A stretch of DNA of 64,000 nucleotides from Pictodentalium vernedei (GCA_031216915.1 CM062294.1:28272985-28336984); one strand, 5' to 3'. Numbered from the stretch's first letter, positions 1 through 11,094 are shown. Numbers and translations: made by a program. The notes: generated by a model from the sequence alone, not told the origin.

Positions 1-232
1 CGGATCGCACTCAGACCGCGGAAGAGACTGCTTTTGTGACCACAGTATTCTGAATAATGCCCCACTGACGTTAAACAAGAGATTAACCTCCTGCATGCAC
101 ACTAATAGCAAAATATTGAAATTTCAAGAAATAATCTTTTTCCACAATACAATGAGGAATTTAACAAATAAGACCTATCAAATGAGTCTGTATTTACATT
201 ATGGAAAGAATTTGCTGTTGGGAATTATATAG

Positions 233-391
233 AGAGTAATCGCTTGACTGGATTGGTTACGTGAAATAATTCATGAGAGGTGAGGGACGTTGTACAAACA
301 CGAGTGCGCAAATGCGCACGAGTGTTTTACAATATAGTCCCTCGCCTCGAATGAATTATTTCACGTAACCAGTCCAGTCAAGCGATTACTC
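233..391. mobile_element. Hairpin MITE, family H, copy 1
   Basis: The two arms (233-274 and 351-391) are near-perfect reverse complements, and the inner part (gagggacgttgtacaaac against acaatatagtccctc) also pairs, so the whole 159 bp can fold on itself. A second copy at 38120-38244 lacks most of the left arm. In both places a family-A MITE follows about 40 bp downstream and then a shared stretch, so the pair belongs to a larger dispersed repeat. No coding capacity. Confidence 0.75.
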
Positions 392-430
392 TGTTTATTA
401 CTTTTCATTATTAACGATAAATTATATTAT

Positions 431-680
431 TTAACCCTTTACCTACCGTAACGGAAAAAAACGGCCAAAGCTATTCTCAAAAATCGCCAATTAATTTTCA
501 TTATTTTTTCATTTTGTGTCTCTAAAACATAGGTTATGACCCCTCATTGGAACGAGCTCATCGAGCTCGTTCCAATGAGGTGTCATAACCTATATCTTTG
601 AGACAAAAAATGAAAATAATAGTTATTCAAGAATTTTTTTTTGCAAGTGTCTCTGCTTTTCATGTTAGGTAAAGGGTTAA
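431..680 (+). mobile_element. TTAA hairpin MITE, family A-alpha, copy 1
   Basis: The element starts ttaacccttt and ends aaagggttaa, so both ends carry TTAA followed by a CCC-type inverted terminus. The centre (523-600) is a long palindrome with ggttatgacccctcattgg arms around a cgagctc loop region. TTAA target sites and TTAACCC ends are typical of piggyBac-related non-autonomous elements. That assignment is inference from the ends only, as no piggyBac transposase lies in the window. Confidence 0.85.
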
Positions 681-935
681 AAAAAAGCAAAAAAAAAAAA
701 ACAAAAAAAAAAAAACAACAACAAAACAATGAAGTCCCCATTACACCCCACGGCAAAGCGTCTTCGTTTGCGCGCACGGATACATGACATAATTGTTGAC
801 TGCATAATTCACGAAGTTATCGTTAATAAATCAAACCCGGAAATCCCAGTAAATCACACTTTGGAAAGTTATCGTTAATAAATCAAACCCGGAAATCCCA
901 GTAAATCACACTTTGGAAAGTAATAAAGAGGATTA
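681..935. repeat. Dispersed flank shared with 38535-38692, with a 52-bp tandem duplication
   Basis: This A-rich tract is followed by a sequence also found at 38540-38692 (cggcaaagcgtcttcgtttg against cggcaaagcgttttcgtttg). Here the block beginning gttatcgttaataaatcaaa is present twice in tandem (about 816-919, period 52). The other copy has it once, so the duplication is local to this copy. Confidence 0.7.
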
Positions 936-939
936 AAGT

Positions 940-1735
940 CTTCAATGTTATGATGAAGTCTAACAAGCAATTGTATTCCTTCTTTTCGTTTTGATCTATG
1001 TTGAAATAAAAATTATTCTGGCTGTCACTGTACCGCCTGATTACTCGTAAGTAAATTCTGAATCAAGACAATAATTCCAGTCAATCGATGACACTTCGTA
1101 TATTTGTTAATGCTATCAGACGAAATGTCTAAAAGAGTAAAAAAAAAATAATATAAGAAGCAAGTCATCAGATCCACCATTTCCGCCAATCTATATTTTG
1201 TCGTAATATAATTGGAAATATTCGTATAAAATTCAGAAAAAAATTCTGTTCCTCCGAATATAATAAAAACAAGGAATAGGAAAAGGAATGAGTTGGCCAC
1301 AAACGGGCGAAAACCCGGCGAGAGACAAGTCCCTCCCTCGTTGATTTAAACACAAAATCTATAATAGTATCCATTAAAACTAACGAAACGCCCCCCCCCC
1401 CCCCACTCCCCATAATGTAAGACATCAACCTCAATAACATTCGCCAATAAAAACAACTCGGATTATTCTTCAAGACCGGGGTCTCCTGGGAAAACCAAAT
1501 TGCTAAAATTATTCTAAGGCCTGGAAACGGATCGCCTTATGAGGAAACCGTTATTTTTCCGTTGACCATAATGATTGTTGACTGAGAAGGAATTATGTTC
1601 CGTTTGTACACCCTCTTTTCGAACATGCTCAGAGGCGTGGCTAAGAGAGGATTTGGAGACACCACTGAATAATTTTACAATCGGAACATTTTAGTCTGGA
1701 TTGATGTCTTGCTAGTAATCATATATTTTCTAACC
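940..1735. other. Unassigned AT-rich sequence
   Basis: I see no gene or recognised repeat. The stretch contains a run of fourteen C (about 1391-1404). Short reading frames on the minus strand cross that run and have no recognisable domain. Confidence 0.5.
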
Positions 1736-1774
1736 ACACCAGACCAGACCAGACCAGACCAGACCAGACCAGAC
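1736..1774. repeat. CCAGA pentanucleotide microsatellite
   Basis: About seven direct copies of the 5-bp unit ccaga in a row, followed by agacaagatt. Confidence 0.9.
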
Positions 1775-2770
1775 AAGATTTGATACTTTAACTAAAGTCA
1801 CATACAGTCGGTTATACAAACCCGAATGGGACTGTTAGGGACACATCATGACCAATGCGGCTTGCGGTACTTTTTTCAAATTTTTATTTTCACATAATAA
1901 AGAAATGTACAAAAAGTATACAAATTAAGTACAATATATACACTTCCAGTTTAGTTACCATATTTGAACATTATTTTTAATATTTTTTTTTAAAAGTGGC
2001 AGGGCAAGGGTAGAGAACAATTTGTAAGAGTGTGGTGGAATGGGCAGGGGAGGGTGTGGTGTTGGCAAGACAGTGAGGCCACATCGGTCGTCACGACAAG
2101 ATAAAAACTAACATGTGTTTGGTTGCGGGAATGGACCGAGAATCAGGATGCTTGACGTTACTCAATGTTTCTATGCATTTGTATACGCCATTAAAGAAAC
2201 CACGTTATCGATCTTAACTGGTGGGATGTTGGAAATTCTTATAGGGACTTTTACCGTCGCCAATAATTTGGTAAAATCCTCGTAGATCCCGTATTATATC
2301 GCGGACGGACGAACGGACGGACAAGCATGTCCTCAAACTTCTGACCAAGTCTAGCATCAAAAAATCATTGTTAAGAAGACTACTCCTATCTGTAGAGGCG
2401 CATTGTTTTGACTAGAGCCAGTAACATACTTCTAATAGGTAACAGAGTGTCTCTCGCTTGGGCAAGGGAAGTCACCTGCAGCAGGACGAGAGTTAAAAGG
2501 GAATGACTACAACAATTTCAGTATAGATACATCGCTATTCAATTATGTTTAGAGATCGGTCGCTTGTTTCAGATCCAGATTTCCGTGATGGCAGTTAACT
2601 TTTCATTCTTCTAGAGCGCCCCATTACCTTTCCCCCTTTCTGTTTCATCTTTTGCTCCCTGAAGTCTATTACTGAAATTAATCAAATTCTATGAGCCTAT
2701 TATTAAACATAGATGTTATTAGCTTATTTACTGAGGATTGACGACACTTAGACAACAGGGTAACCTCCTA
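1775..2770. other. Unassigned sequence with a cggacgga motif
   Basis: I recognise no gene. Around 2303-2323 is a gcggacggacgaacggacgg tract like the one at 16605-16660. Such tracts recur in dispersed repeats of some marine invertebrates, from general knowledge and not checked. Confidence 0.4.
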
Positions 2771-2890
2771 TCGGACAGTTTTTGGGGTTGGCGGAAGCCG
2801 GAGTATCCGCAGAGAACCACTGAGCAGCGGTGAGCAATTGCCAGACTCCCCAACGAACAAACTCCACATAAGCAGGATTAGCATTGGTTA
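2771..2890 (-). mobile_element. SINE body fragment
   Basis: The sequence ggaagccggagtatccgcag and the following accactgagcagcggtgagc match the body of the full-length SINEs at 3057, 11144 and 49229. Neither the Pol III head nor the AAAT tail is present, so this is a truncated copy in the same orientation as its neighbour at 3057-3455. Confidence 0.8.
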
Positions 2891-3056
2891 CATGGTATTA
2901 AATTTTCTCGCCTGGTGCCATGTACATCGTGACATGGAGAGGGCTGATATAAGTGTTATGGTTAGTGTTTTTGTAGGCTCCTGGGACTTGGGGTGTTCTT
3001 AGGGGTGTTTTGAAAGTGCACCACGCTCATATCTCAAGCAAGATGCGACCTTTAGT

Positions 3057-3455
3057 ATTTATTTATTTATTGGTTTTTAAGGTCATATACTTATGCACAA
3101 TGACTAATCATGACCGTGACAGTTTTACGGGTGGAGGAAGCCGAAGTACCCGGAGAGAACCACCGAGCAACGACGAGCAGCTGCCAGCTCCCCAACATCG
3201 TAACTCCGCACTGCAGCATAGGCAGGGTTAGATTGGCTGAAGACATGCGTACAATCAACGTGCAGTACGCCTTAGTACACGGCGTCATCATCGTGCCCCC
3301 ATGTAGGCAATTGGGGTTAAGTGCCTTGCCCAAGGACACAACGCGGGAGCGCGAATCAGTCGCTGAAATGGTCACCCATCCAACTACCAACCGCGCTAGA
3401 CGTTGCTTAACTTCGGTTTTCTGATGAGAACCGGTTACCGCGACGCCACCGCGCC
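3057..3455 (-). mobile_element. SINE with 5S rRNA-derived head, copy 1
   Basis: Read on the minus strand, the element begins with gcgcggtggcg, then a 5S rRNA-like segment (3371-3436; ccgaagttaagcaacgtc in other copies), then the common SINE body (cgcgttgtgtccttgggcaa onward), and ends in an AAAT tail (plus-strand atttatttatttat at 3057). The 5S-like part covers the internal promoter of 5S genes (A-box and C-box region). This copy has point changes in it, for example cggttttctgatgag where others have cggtgatctgacgag. Reading frames on both strands here are by-products. Confidence 0.9.
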
Positions 3456-3524
3456 TCGATGCGAGCTATAAACCTGGGACTAACAGCAAATGAGTCGAAA
3501 CTCAATGAAGTTTACAAATATGGG

Positions 3525-4425
3525 TTAAGATCACTGAGGTCACCCTGGGATAATTGAACACAATTTTTAGAATTGCTGAAAATCTCCTTTTTGACCCCAA
3601 ATGCATTTCGGAAGATCATACATGTATTTTTACACTAAAACCTTAGCGGAAGGCTTTATTTATCACTAATTAATATGAGAACAAAATATCAAATGTTTTA
3701 AAGTGAACAAAACGGACAGGTCATATGATAATATGACATTCCCAATTTGCAACCTTTGAAAATCAAGTAGAAACTCACTGAAGGCTCAAAATATGTGCCA
3801 AGTTCTTTCGATTGGTTATTGATTGCATACTACAGTTGTATAATCACAATTTAGACCCTCTAATACATTCATACAGTTCATATGTAAATTTAAATGTCCC
3901 AAACAGAGGGCTGGGCCTGAAATTAGAGTCAAAATTTTGAAAGAAGGACACAATTGCATGTCAGACATAATGACGTGGCCCCAATACAAAGTTTGAAAAA
4001 TCGATTCGGAGGGGCACTCAGTGCAGAATTTCACTTTTGTGCTAAACCATTCAAATACAGAACCCAACAGTGTGTTTCCGATTTCTTCAATACCCATTTC
4101 TGATTCCTTTACAGAGCACGTTAAATGGTATGGACTGAAGTTATTTCTGGTTTCTTGAAAAAGAATTATCTGATTCCTGTATGAAATTGTGTAAACGCTG
4201 TTTACAAAGGCCCATTTCTGATTTCTTTAAAGATATTTTACTCACGAAAATCAGCCTTCATAAATTCTCTTTCTGTATAGTTTAGATCTGAGGATTTCAT
4301 CATTTTTACACATATTCGAATTTATTTATTGATGTAAATTCTGTCTTCTCGACTTGCATTTTCATTCTGTATACAAAGAACTTTATCACAGACACATACT
4401 GTTTAAAATTTAAAGCACATATCTT
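3525..4425 (-). mobile_element. Repeat Q, copy 4 (reversed, interrupted)
   Basis: On the minus strand this matches the Q copies at 24893, 26617 and 28410. It shares the segment gaatttatgaaggctgattt with downstream agaaatcagaaatgg motifs, and a piece of the tandem unit at 3525-3605 (plus-strand gaggtcaccctgggataatt). A fragment of repeat R lies inside it at 3640-3735. A minus-strand 93-codon frame at 3816-4097 falls in the repeat and shows no known domain. Confidence 0.65.
3640..3735 (-). repeat. Fragment of dispersed repeat R
   Basis: The sequence gaaggctttatttatcacta through acaaaacggacaggtcat is the reverse complement, with few changes, of the left end of the R copies at 19458 and 51224. 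Confidence 0.8.
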
Positions 4426-4527
4426 TCCGGACGCCTACTAATTTCTATTGATCAACTCACATCTTGACTTGAATTGAAACGGTGTACTCATGTCCATGTA
4501 TGCCAGGAGTAGTGTTTGATCTCAGCA

Positions 4528-4600
4528 TAGGAACCGGGTGGGGGTGGGGGTGGGGTCGGGGTGGGGGTGTTGGGTGGGTGGGTGGGGGTAAGGTGGGTAT
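4528..4600 (+). repeat. G-rich tract with quadruplex potential
   Basis: Many G runs of three to five separated by single T or short spacers (gggtgggggtgggggtgggg and on). The spacing fits intramolecular G-quadruplex patterns. No gene is next to it. Confidence 0.7.
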
Positions 4601-4815
4601 TTAATCACACACCCAAATTTCCTGGACTTTGTGAATCATATCTAGTATCTACACGAAAATAACCACATGCATCTGCATATTCTACATCATACAGGCGCAC
4701 ATAAAAACTGTATGATCTACACCATTTGCAATGCATAGAAAAGTTGGTAGCCGATGTAACTGACTGATTTAACGCTCAACAGGTTAACATCTTCCTCTCT
4801 GACATACATCCTCCT

Positions 4816-5067
4816 TTAACCCTTTATCCAACGTAACGCCCAAAACCGGCCAGCGCTATTCTCAAAAATCGCCCATTAATTTTCATCATTTTTTCATATT
4901 TTTATCTCCAAAACATAGGTTATGACCCCTCTTTGGAACGAGCTCGTCGAGCTCGTTCCAATGAGGGGTCATAACCTATGTTTTGGAGACAAAAAATGAA
5001 AAAAATTAGTTTTTCAAGAATTTTGTTTTCAAGTGTCGTCTGCTTTTCATGTTAGGTAAAGGGATAA
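4816..5067 (+). mobile_element. TTAA hairpin MITE, family A-alpha, copy 2
   Basis: It starts ttaaccctttatccaacg and ends gttaggtaaagggataa, where the terminal TTAA has mutated to ATAA. The central palindrome around 4910-4990 has near-perfect arms (cataggttatgacccctc and its complement). Confidence 0.85.
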
Positions 5068-5150
5068 ACACCAAAAATTAACAGCACTTGAGAAGCGAGG
5101 AAATGAGCTCTCAGTAGTTCACATTTCACAAATGTTCCTGGTATCCCACA

Positions 5151-5242
5151 CAGGACACAACGCGGGTCGTACCGGACGGGGATCGAACTCGGGACCTCTA
5201 GCGTTGAAGTCCAACAGTCTACCACTGAGCCACCGCGCGCCC
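5151..5242 (-). mobile_element. tRNA-like SINE head fragment
   Basis: On the minus strand: gcggtggctcagtggtagac (A-box-like) followed by gagttcgatcccc (B-box-like), then cgcgttgtgtcctg, which is the start of the SINE body. It is a detached SINE head. It is not a working tRNA gene: it continues straight into SINE body and I saw no cloverleaf with a clear anticodon stem. Confidence 0.75.
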
Positions 5243-5277
5243 TTGTGCCTTCCTAGAACATGCCCTACACAAATACA

Positions 5278-5305
5278 CTCTAAAAGCAGTCAGGTTAAAA
5301 GTTAT
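5278..5305 (+). mobile_element. Left terminus of a P-like MITE
   Basis: The sequence acactctaaaagcagtcagg resembles the terminus of the palindromic MITE at 29599 (acactctaaaatcagttggg). The satellite array begins immediately inside it. Confidence 0.5.
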
Positions 5306-7204
5306 CCCAAATGAACTTAGTTGAGTGAACATAAACCCAATATGGACTTTCTGTTTTGTGATTCGAAAACAGGTGGATATTAACACCTTTGGACCCGAGG
5401 GATCCTTTTTCCGGCCCAGAGGTACGATTCTTCATAATTTCATTTATTTAACCCCAAATGAACTTAGTTGAGTGAACATAAACCCAATATGGACTTTCTG
5501 TTTTGTGATTCGAAAACAGGTGGATATTAACACCTTTGGAGCCGAGGGATCCTTTTTCAGGCCCAGAGGTACGATTCTTCATAATTTCATTTATTTAACC
5601 CCAAATGAACTTAGTTGAGTGAACATAAACCTAATATGGACTTTCTGTTTTGTGATTCGAAAACAGGTGGATATTAACACCTTTGGACCCGAGGGATCCT
5701 TTTTCCGGCCCAGAGGTACGATTCTTCATAATTTCATTTATTTAACCCCAAATGAACTTAGTTGAGTGAACATAAACCCAATATGGACTTTGTGATTCGA
5801 AAACAGGTGGATATTAACACCTTTGGACCCGAGGGATCCTTTTTCCGGCCCAGAGGTACGATTCTTCATAATTTCATTTATTTAACCCCAAATGAACTTA
5901 GTTGAGTGAACATAAACCCAATATGGACTTTCTGTTTTGTGATTCGAAAACAGGTGGATATTAACACCTTTGGACCCGAGGGATTCTTTTTCCGGCCCAG
6001 AGGTACGATTCTTCATAATTTCATTTATTTAACCCCAAATGAACTTAGTTGAGTGAACATAAACCCAATATGGACTTTCTGTTTTGTGATTCGAAAACAG
6101 GTGGATATTAACACCTTTGGACCCGAGGGATCCTTTTTCCGGCCCAGAGGTACGATTCTTCATAATTTCATTTATTTAACCCCAAATGAACTTAGTTGAG
6201 TGAACATAAACCCAATATGGACTTTCTGTTTTGTGATTCGAAAACAGGTGGATATTAACACCTTTGGACCCGAGGGATCCTTTTTCCGGCCCAGAGGTAC
6301 GATTCTTCATAATTTCATTTATTTAACCCCAAATGAACTTAGTTGAGTGAACATAAACCCAATATGGACTTTCTGTTTTGTGATTCGAAAACAGGTGGAT
6401 ATTAACACCTTTGGACCCGAGGGATTCTTTTTCCGGCCCAGAGGTACGATTCTTCATAATTTCATTTATTTAACCCCAAATGAACTTAGTTGAGTGAACA
6501 TAAACCCTATATAGACTTTCTGTTTTGTGATTCGAAAACAGGTGGATATTAACACCTTTGGACCCGAGGGATCCTTTTTCCGGCCCAGAGGTACGATTCT
6601 TCATGATTTCATTTATTTAACCCCAAATGAACTTAGTTGAGTGAACATAAACCCAATATTGACTTTCTGTTTTGTGATTCGAAAACAGGTGGATATTAAC
6701 ACCTTTGGACCCGAGGGATCCCTTTTCCGGCCCAGAGGTACGATTCTTCATAATTTCATTTATTTAACCCCAAATGAACTTAGTTGAGTGAACATAAACC
6801 CAATATGGACTTTCTGTTTTGTGATTCGAAAACAGGTGGATATTAACACCTTTGGACCCGAGGGACCCTTTTTCCGGCCCAGAGGTACGATTCTTCATAA
6901 TTTCATTTATTTAACCCCAAATGAACTTAGTTGAGTGAACATAAACCCAATATGGACTTTCTGTTTTGTGATTCGAAAACAGGTGGATATTAACACCTTT
7001 GGACCCGAGGGATCCTTTTTCAGGCCCAGAGGTACGATTCTTCATAATTTCATTTATTTAACCCCAAATGAACTTAGTTGAGTGAACATAAACCTAATAT
7101 GGACTTTCTGTTTTGTGATTCGAAAACAGGTGGATATTAACACCTTTGGACCCGAGGGACCCTTTTTCCGGCCCAGAGGTACGATTCTTCATAATTTCAT
7201 TTAT
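5306..7204 (+). repeat. 147-bp satellite array, 13 units
   Basis: Thirteen head-to-tail units begin at 5306, 5453, 5600, 5747, 5887, 6034, 6181, 6328, 6475, 6622, 6769, 6916 and 7063. Every spacing is 147 bp except one of 140 bp, which lacks about 7 bp (tctgttt). Units differ by only a few substitutions. Each unit contains cccaaatgaacttagttgag, a small inverted repeat aggtggatattaacacct, and cccgagggatccttt. The array stops where a family-A MITE begins at a TTAA in the unit's tttaacccc sequence. Confidence 0.97.
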
Positions 7205-7454
7205 TTAACCCTTCACCTAACGTAACGGCCAAAAAGGGCCAGCGCTATTCTCAAAACTTGCCAATTGATTTGCATTATTTTTTCATTTTTTGTCTCTAAA
7301 ACATAGGTTATGACCCCTCATTGGAACGTGCTCGTCGAGCACGTTCCAATGAGGGGTCATAACCTATGTTTTTGAGACAAAAAATGAAAATTATAGTTAT
7401 TCAAGGATTTTTTTTGCAAGTGTCGTCTGCTTTTCGTGTTATGTAAAGGGTTAA
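7205..7454 (+). mobile_element. TTAA hairpin MITE, family A-alpha, copy 3
   Basis: It starts ttaacccttcacctaacg and ends gtaaagggttaa, with a palindrome at about 7300-7380 (loop variant cgtgctcgtcgagcacg). It abuts the last satellite unit, consistent with insertion at the TTAA created by the unit's tttaacccc. Confidence 0.88.
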
Positions 7455-8049
7455 GTACGATGCCTGCGAAGTGAATGAGTAGGGTGCTCTAATCGTTATT
7501 TTCAACGTGCAACCCAGCGGCTGTATTAATCAATGTACCTCCAAATATTGAACATTGACTCTTCCAATTGCTGTCATTGAACTGAAAGGGAAGACACAAT
7601 CAGTGTTCTAAGAGTTAAGATTACTGCACTGAAGACTTAGGTGACAGTGATTACTCTACTGAAGACTATGCTTTCGATCCGTAGACTAATATTTGGGCGC
7701 GCTATGGTAGCCTAGATTTTAACTTAGAACAATATTAAGAAATATCTTTAAAATGTTTCTTTTTCAGATCCAACAGTCAGAATTCTTTCATATTTGGTAT
7801 GCATCTCTAAGGAGGTCAGATTCAACTTTGTTCAAATTGAGTGCCTGGGTTAATATTTGGGCTCCCTATGGGAGCCCGAATTGGCCACGTAGCTGCAGAA
7901 TTAGAAAATTTGTATTCAATACCCTCAAGAGGTGTGTAACTAAGATTAATACAAATAAGTTGTATCAAGGAGCTTCATAGGGGTCTCTACATTTAACATT
8001 ATGATCAACTGAAGAAGCTCTACATTTTATGATAATCTATGATCCCACC
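7455..8049. other. Unassigned, with a weak family-G-like piece
   Basis: About 7500-7515 holds ttattttcaacgtgcaaccc, a piece resembling the centre of the family-G MITEs at 12023 and 12497. A 75-codon plus-strand frame at 7753-7980 has no recognisable domain. Confidence 0.4.
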
Positions 8050-8983
8050 AGAATCATCGAGTTCTGTTTGTAACTCGCAACTATACCAATCTTCGTTTAT
8101 CCCAAATACGACTGGTCAGTGGAATAACCTACCATTATCTGTCAGAGAAAACTCATCCCACACACTAAAAACTAAAGTGTTAAAACTGACACTTTCAAGG
8201 TGTTAAACCCATTCTAACTCGTAGGGTTTGATTTTAACATTCAAAGTGCAATGCTTTAAGCACTTAGACATTACAATCGTCAGACATCTGAAACTTGAAT
8301 GGATGGCACTTCCCATGTGTCAAGCATTGGTGGTTCTTCCAGAATCGTCCATAATTTGATTTGCGCTTGGTGGGTACATAATTAAAAGGACACAACGCAG
8401 ATGACGCGGATCAGGCTCGAGAGTTCGAGCCTGATCCGCGTCATCTGCATTGTTTCCTTTTAAGTGTCGCGACATTACACTTGTCAAGTGGTATTATTGT
8501 AACACCTGTCAAGTTCTGGAATATCTAAACTTGCACAAAGTGCTAGTTCAGCACTTAATAAGTGTTAAATATAGCACTTCAAGTGTAGTTTTTAACACTT
8601 TAGTTTTTAGCGTGCAGAGTAATTTTACGACCTTCCAAAATGATGGCAATCTACGACCACCGACATTTTACGGCGGAGCTAAATCGCGGGCTGGTCAGCA
8701 CTGTAGGTTACGTTTGTGATGCAGCAACCTTAACGCACATTTATGCAATAACCACTTATCACCTTCCACCCTCTGTGTTTGTGGTGTATGTGAGACAGTC
8801 GAGTATTTCGTGTTATATTGTCCAATACATGAACATGTACGCAGTACTACAATTGAATTACTCCCATCTTCTCTTGATCCTAATACTCTTCTATTTGGCT
8901 CGGAATTTCTTGATAATGCAGAAAACCGCTTTATATTTGAAGTTGTCCAGGATTTCATTGTACTTAGCAAACGCTTCTGTTAG
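8050..8983 (+). pseudogene. LINE reverse-transcriptase C-terminal relic, split by a MITE
   Basis: Translating plus-strand frames gives SFIPNTTGQWNNLPLSVREN before the MITE at 8159-8617. After it comes a frame at 8620-8983 with CRLRL, a stop (TGA at 8717), CSNLNAHL, then CVCGVCETVEYFVLYCP, ending at TAG 8981. The C-x-C-x7-[YH]-x4-C pattern is the zinc-knuckle-like C-terminus of many CR1/Jockey-type LINE proteins. The same layout occurs in the LINE at 34806-37153 (LCACGDRETIDHFLLRC). A stop and frame changes make it non-functional. Confidence 0.82.
8159..8617. mobile_element. TIR MITE nested in a LINE relic
   Basis: The terminal inverted repeats are cacactaaaaactaaagtgt (8159) and its complement ending ttttagcgtg (8617), about 25 bp with one mismatch. 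The interior has a near-perfect hairpin at about 8382-8462 (cagatgacgcggatcaggct arms). LINE coding similarity stops at one end and resumes at the other. No clear target duplication was found, so the superfamily is unassigned. Confidence 0.8.
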
Positions 8984-10000
8984 TCGCAGCGATTACATGT
9001 CCTGTATGGGTACGTGTGCATCTGACTAGGTATAATGCTTGATTCAGTCGACACCAGCTGTTAATTTCTTTCTCGTCACTAAATAAGTATATTACTCATC
9101 TACCAACCCGATTCATGTCTGCTAAACTCAGATTACCAAGGAAATTCTTCTTTCTTTTCTTTTTTTCCTCTTTTTTAATTAAAGTTGGCTTCATCCTCAT
9201 CTTTGTCTTCTCTTTGTTTCTTCTCTTGTTCTATCTCTACTTTTCTTCTTCCTGTTATTTTTCTAAGGGTTCAAACAATATTAGTCCAGCAAATGCCTCA
9301 TGTTATTTTCTAATAAAATAGTCTATCCAACAAGGGAGACTATTTCCAAAAGCGTATAGCTTATTGTTGAATCCCTTGCATATATTCCTGAACTCTGTTG
9401 TCCTGTTACATTGTATACTATTAATTTCATGAGTTGTTCCTTTTTATCTGTTTGCGCGATGTATACAATTGTCACTTTCAGTAATAAATATTGTTTAAAC
9501 TAACTGAAGAAAAGGCATGATGCCTGGATTATTTTTGTCACTCCTGAGGGACTCAGAGATTGACAGTGTATCCTATGGAGATGGATTGCTTAATGTAGAC
9601 TCATTCTTGGACTCTGTTTATGTTGTGAGCTGTTCAAGATGAGTACTTCAGGCCCCGTGGTACCTCTCGTTATATATAGCATGAAAGGGATGCTATTCCT
9701 CGTTCGGTATTTCTATAGGTTTTGATAGACGTTCTTTGATTTTATTTGATATTTGTATAGTTTTTGTAGCATATGTTCGTGTCTGCACATTATTTTTACA
9801 GAGGTGCTCTATTTTATTTATTGTTTGTGGCAGACGCGCAGGACGTTTGTTTGATGTTTGTATAGTTTGTTAGAGAAAGTATATGATTCTGCTTGGGATT
9901 TGATTGATTTAAGTTGGTTTTTGTTTAGTTTGTGTCAGATGGGTTATGATTTTATTTGATATTTCTAAAATCTATGACAGGAATGCGTAACTTTATTTGC
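8984..10000. other. LINE 3' flank and T-rich sequence
   Basis: The piece 8996-9040 (tgggtacgtgtgcatctgac) recurs reversed at 11965-12007, so it is probably LINE 3' UTR. The rest, including a T-rich frame at 9115-9321, shows nothing recognisable. Confidence 0.4.
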
Positions 10001-10149
10001 TCTTCCTATTGTTTATGACAGAAACAGCACCCCGAAAAGTAGAATCTTCACCGTCTGTTTGTGGTGGCACTGACGGGATATTGTCCCTTGGGCCACTGGG
10101 TGAAATCGAGTGGCCTATGGGCCAAAATCTTCTAGAGCCACCCGGAAGA

Positions 10150-10400
10150 CTTAACCAGTGGCAAATTACAAAAAGCATCAGCTACAGTTCTCTTCTGCCT
10201 AGATGTGGCTGTGTTCACTTTAGCTCTTTAGCCAGAACTCAATTCTCAGCCAAACTTCCCAGACACAGCTTCCCAAAGATTTGGAATGAAATTGAAAACG
10301 ACATCCGAGACCAACCTTCTCGACGTCTCGACGTCTCGACGTCTCTTTAAAAAGCAGCTTGTTCGCAAATATCTAAATAGTTACTCTTCTTGTGTAGCAT
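10150..10400 (+). pseudogene. LINE reverse-transcriptase C-terminal relic
   Basis: Plus-strand translation gives SAKLPRHSFPKIWNEIENDI and RDQPSRRL, resembling the stretch near the LINE C-terminus where 'lWN.lP..ir' and 'FKk.Lk.yL' motifs occur. An 8-bp unit (ctcgacgt) is present three times at 10320-10344. Reading it once would join PSRRL to FKKQLVRKYLNSY in one frame, whereas the expanded version hits a stop. This is a decayed LINE end. Confidence 0.65.
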
Positions 10401-10959
10401 GTTCGTACCGCATGTGCCCAGATTGTTGACCGAGTCATTGATTTATTCGCTAAAGTCCAAGAAGTGGGGCAATGCTTGTCCACAGCGGTAAAGCTTGTTG
10501 TCGTGTCTTTGATATGTCACGGGCCGCCTGATCAACATATGGAGTAAGTAAACTTACTAACTTATTGCAGGTCGAGGTCGTCTTCCACACCTATGTCTGT
10601 GTCTGGACCGCGGACCTCTAAGTTCCGAGGACCAGCGATGGACATGGATGTGGGAGACGGCCTTAGATATCTATCAACTGTACACGGTAAACAATCTTCT
10701 TGATATTAACTTCTAAAAAGTACATACTGCTCCTCAACTCAATTTTGTGGATAAACCCACTAAACACCCTTCTTATTATAAGTTAGCTCATCCAAAGCCG
10801 CATAATTATATTGACATCAGTAACTATTCTAATTACGGCTACGAGACCAGATACACAGACATTTATCATATTAGCCAAAGGCAAGGGTAAAGCTATTGAC
10901 AAGAGTGTTTACTCCGACCAAGTGTGTTGTTTTTTAAATTGTATTTCGGGGGGTGTCAG

Positions 10960-11094
10960 GAAGACAGCCAATCTGGCTATGATCTCCCCCTACAATGTAC
11001 CATTCCAATTTGTACAAAAAATATATTGTTTTAATTTATTCTTGTAAACTAGTATATTGTTAAATAAATATTCTATTCTATTCTATTCTATGGG
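10960..11094 (+). mobile_element. CR1-like LINE 3' end
   Basis: The sequence gaagacagccaatctggcta is followed by an A/T-rich tail and repeated attct units ending attctatg (11071-11092). CR1-type LINEs end in short tandem units of the form ATTCTRTG, which this matches. Coding sequence belonging to this end may be the relic at 10150-10400, but continuity is not shown. Confidence 0.6.

Noticed and set aside
3091-3390. Overlapping frames of about 100 codons on both strands
   Set aside because: They recur in every copy of the SINE body (also 11126-11533, 32734-33147, 53435-53660) and change with its indels, so they are not genes.
3371-3436. 5S rRNA gene
   Set aside because: Only the 5' half is present, with substitutions, and it is joined to SINE body in every copy.
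3816-4097. 93-codon minus-strand frame
   Set aside because: It lies within repeat Q and is not kept in the other Q copies.
5306-7204. CRISPR-like array
   Set aside because: Units are contiguous and near-identical throughout, with no variable spacers; this is a satellite in an animal genome.
9115-9321. Membrane-protein-like frame rich in Phe and Leu
   Set aside because: It comes from a T-rich low-complexity tract; no other gene signal.
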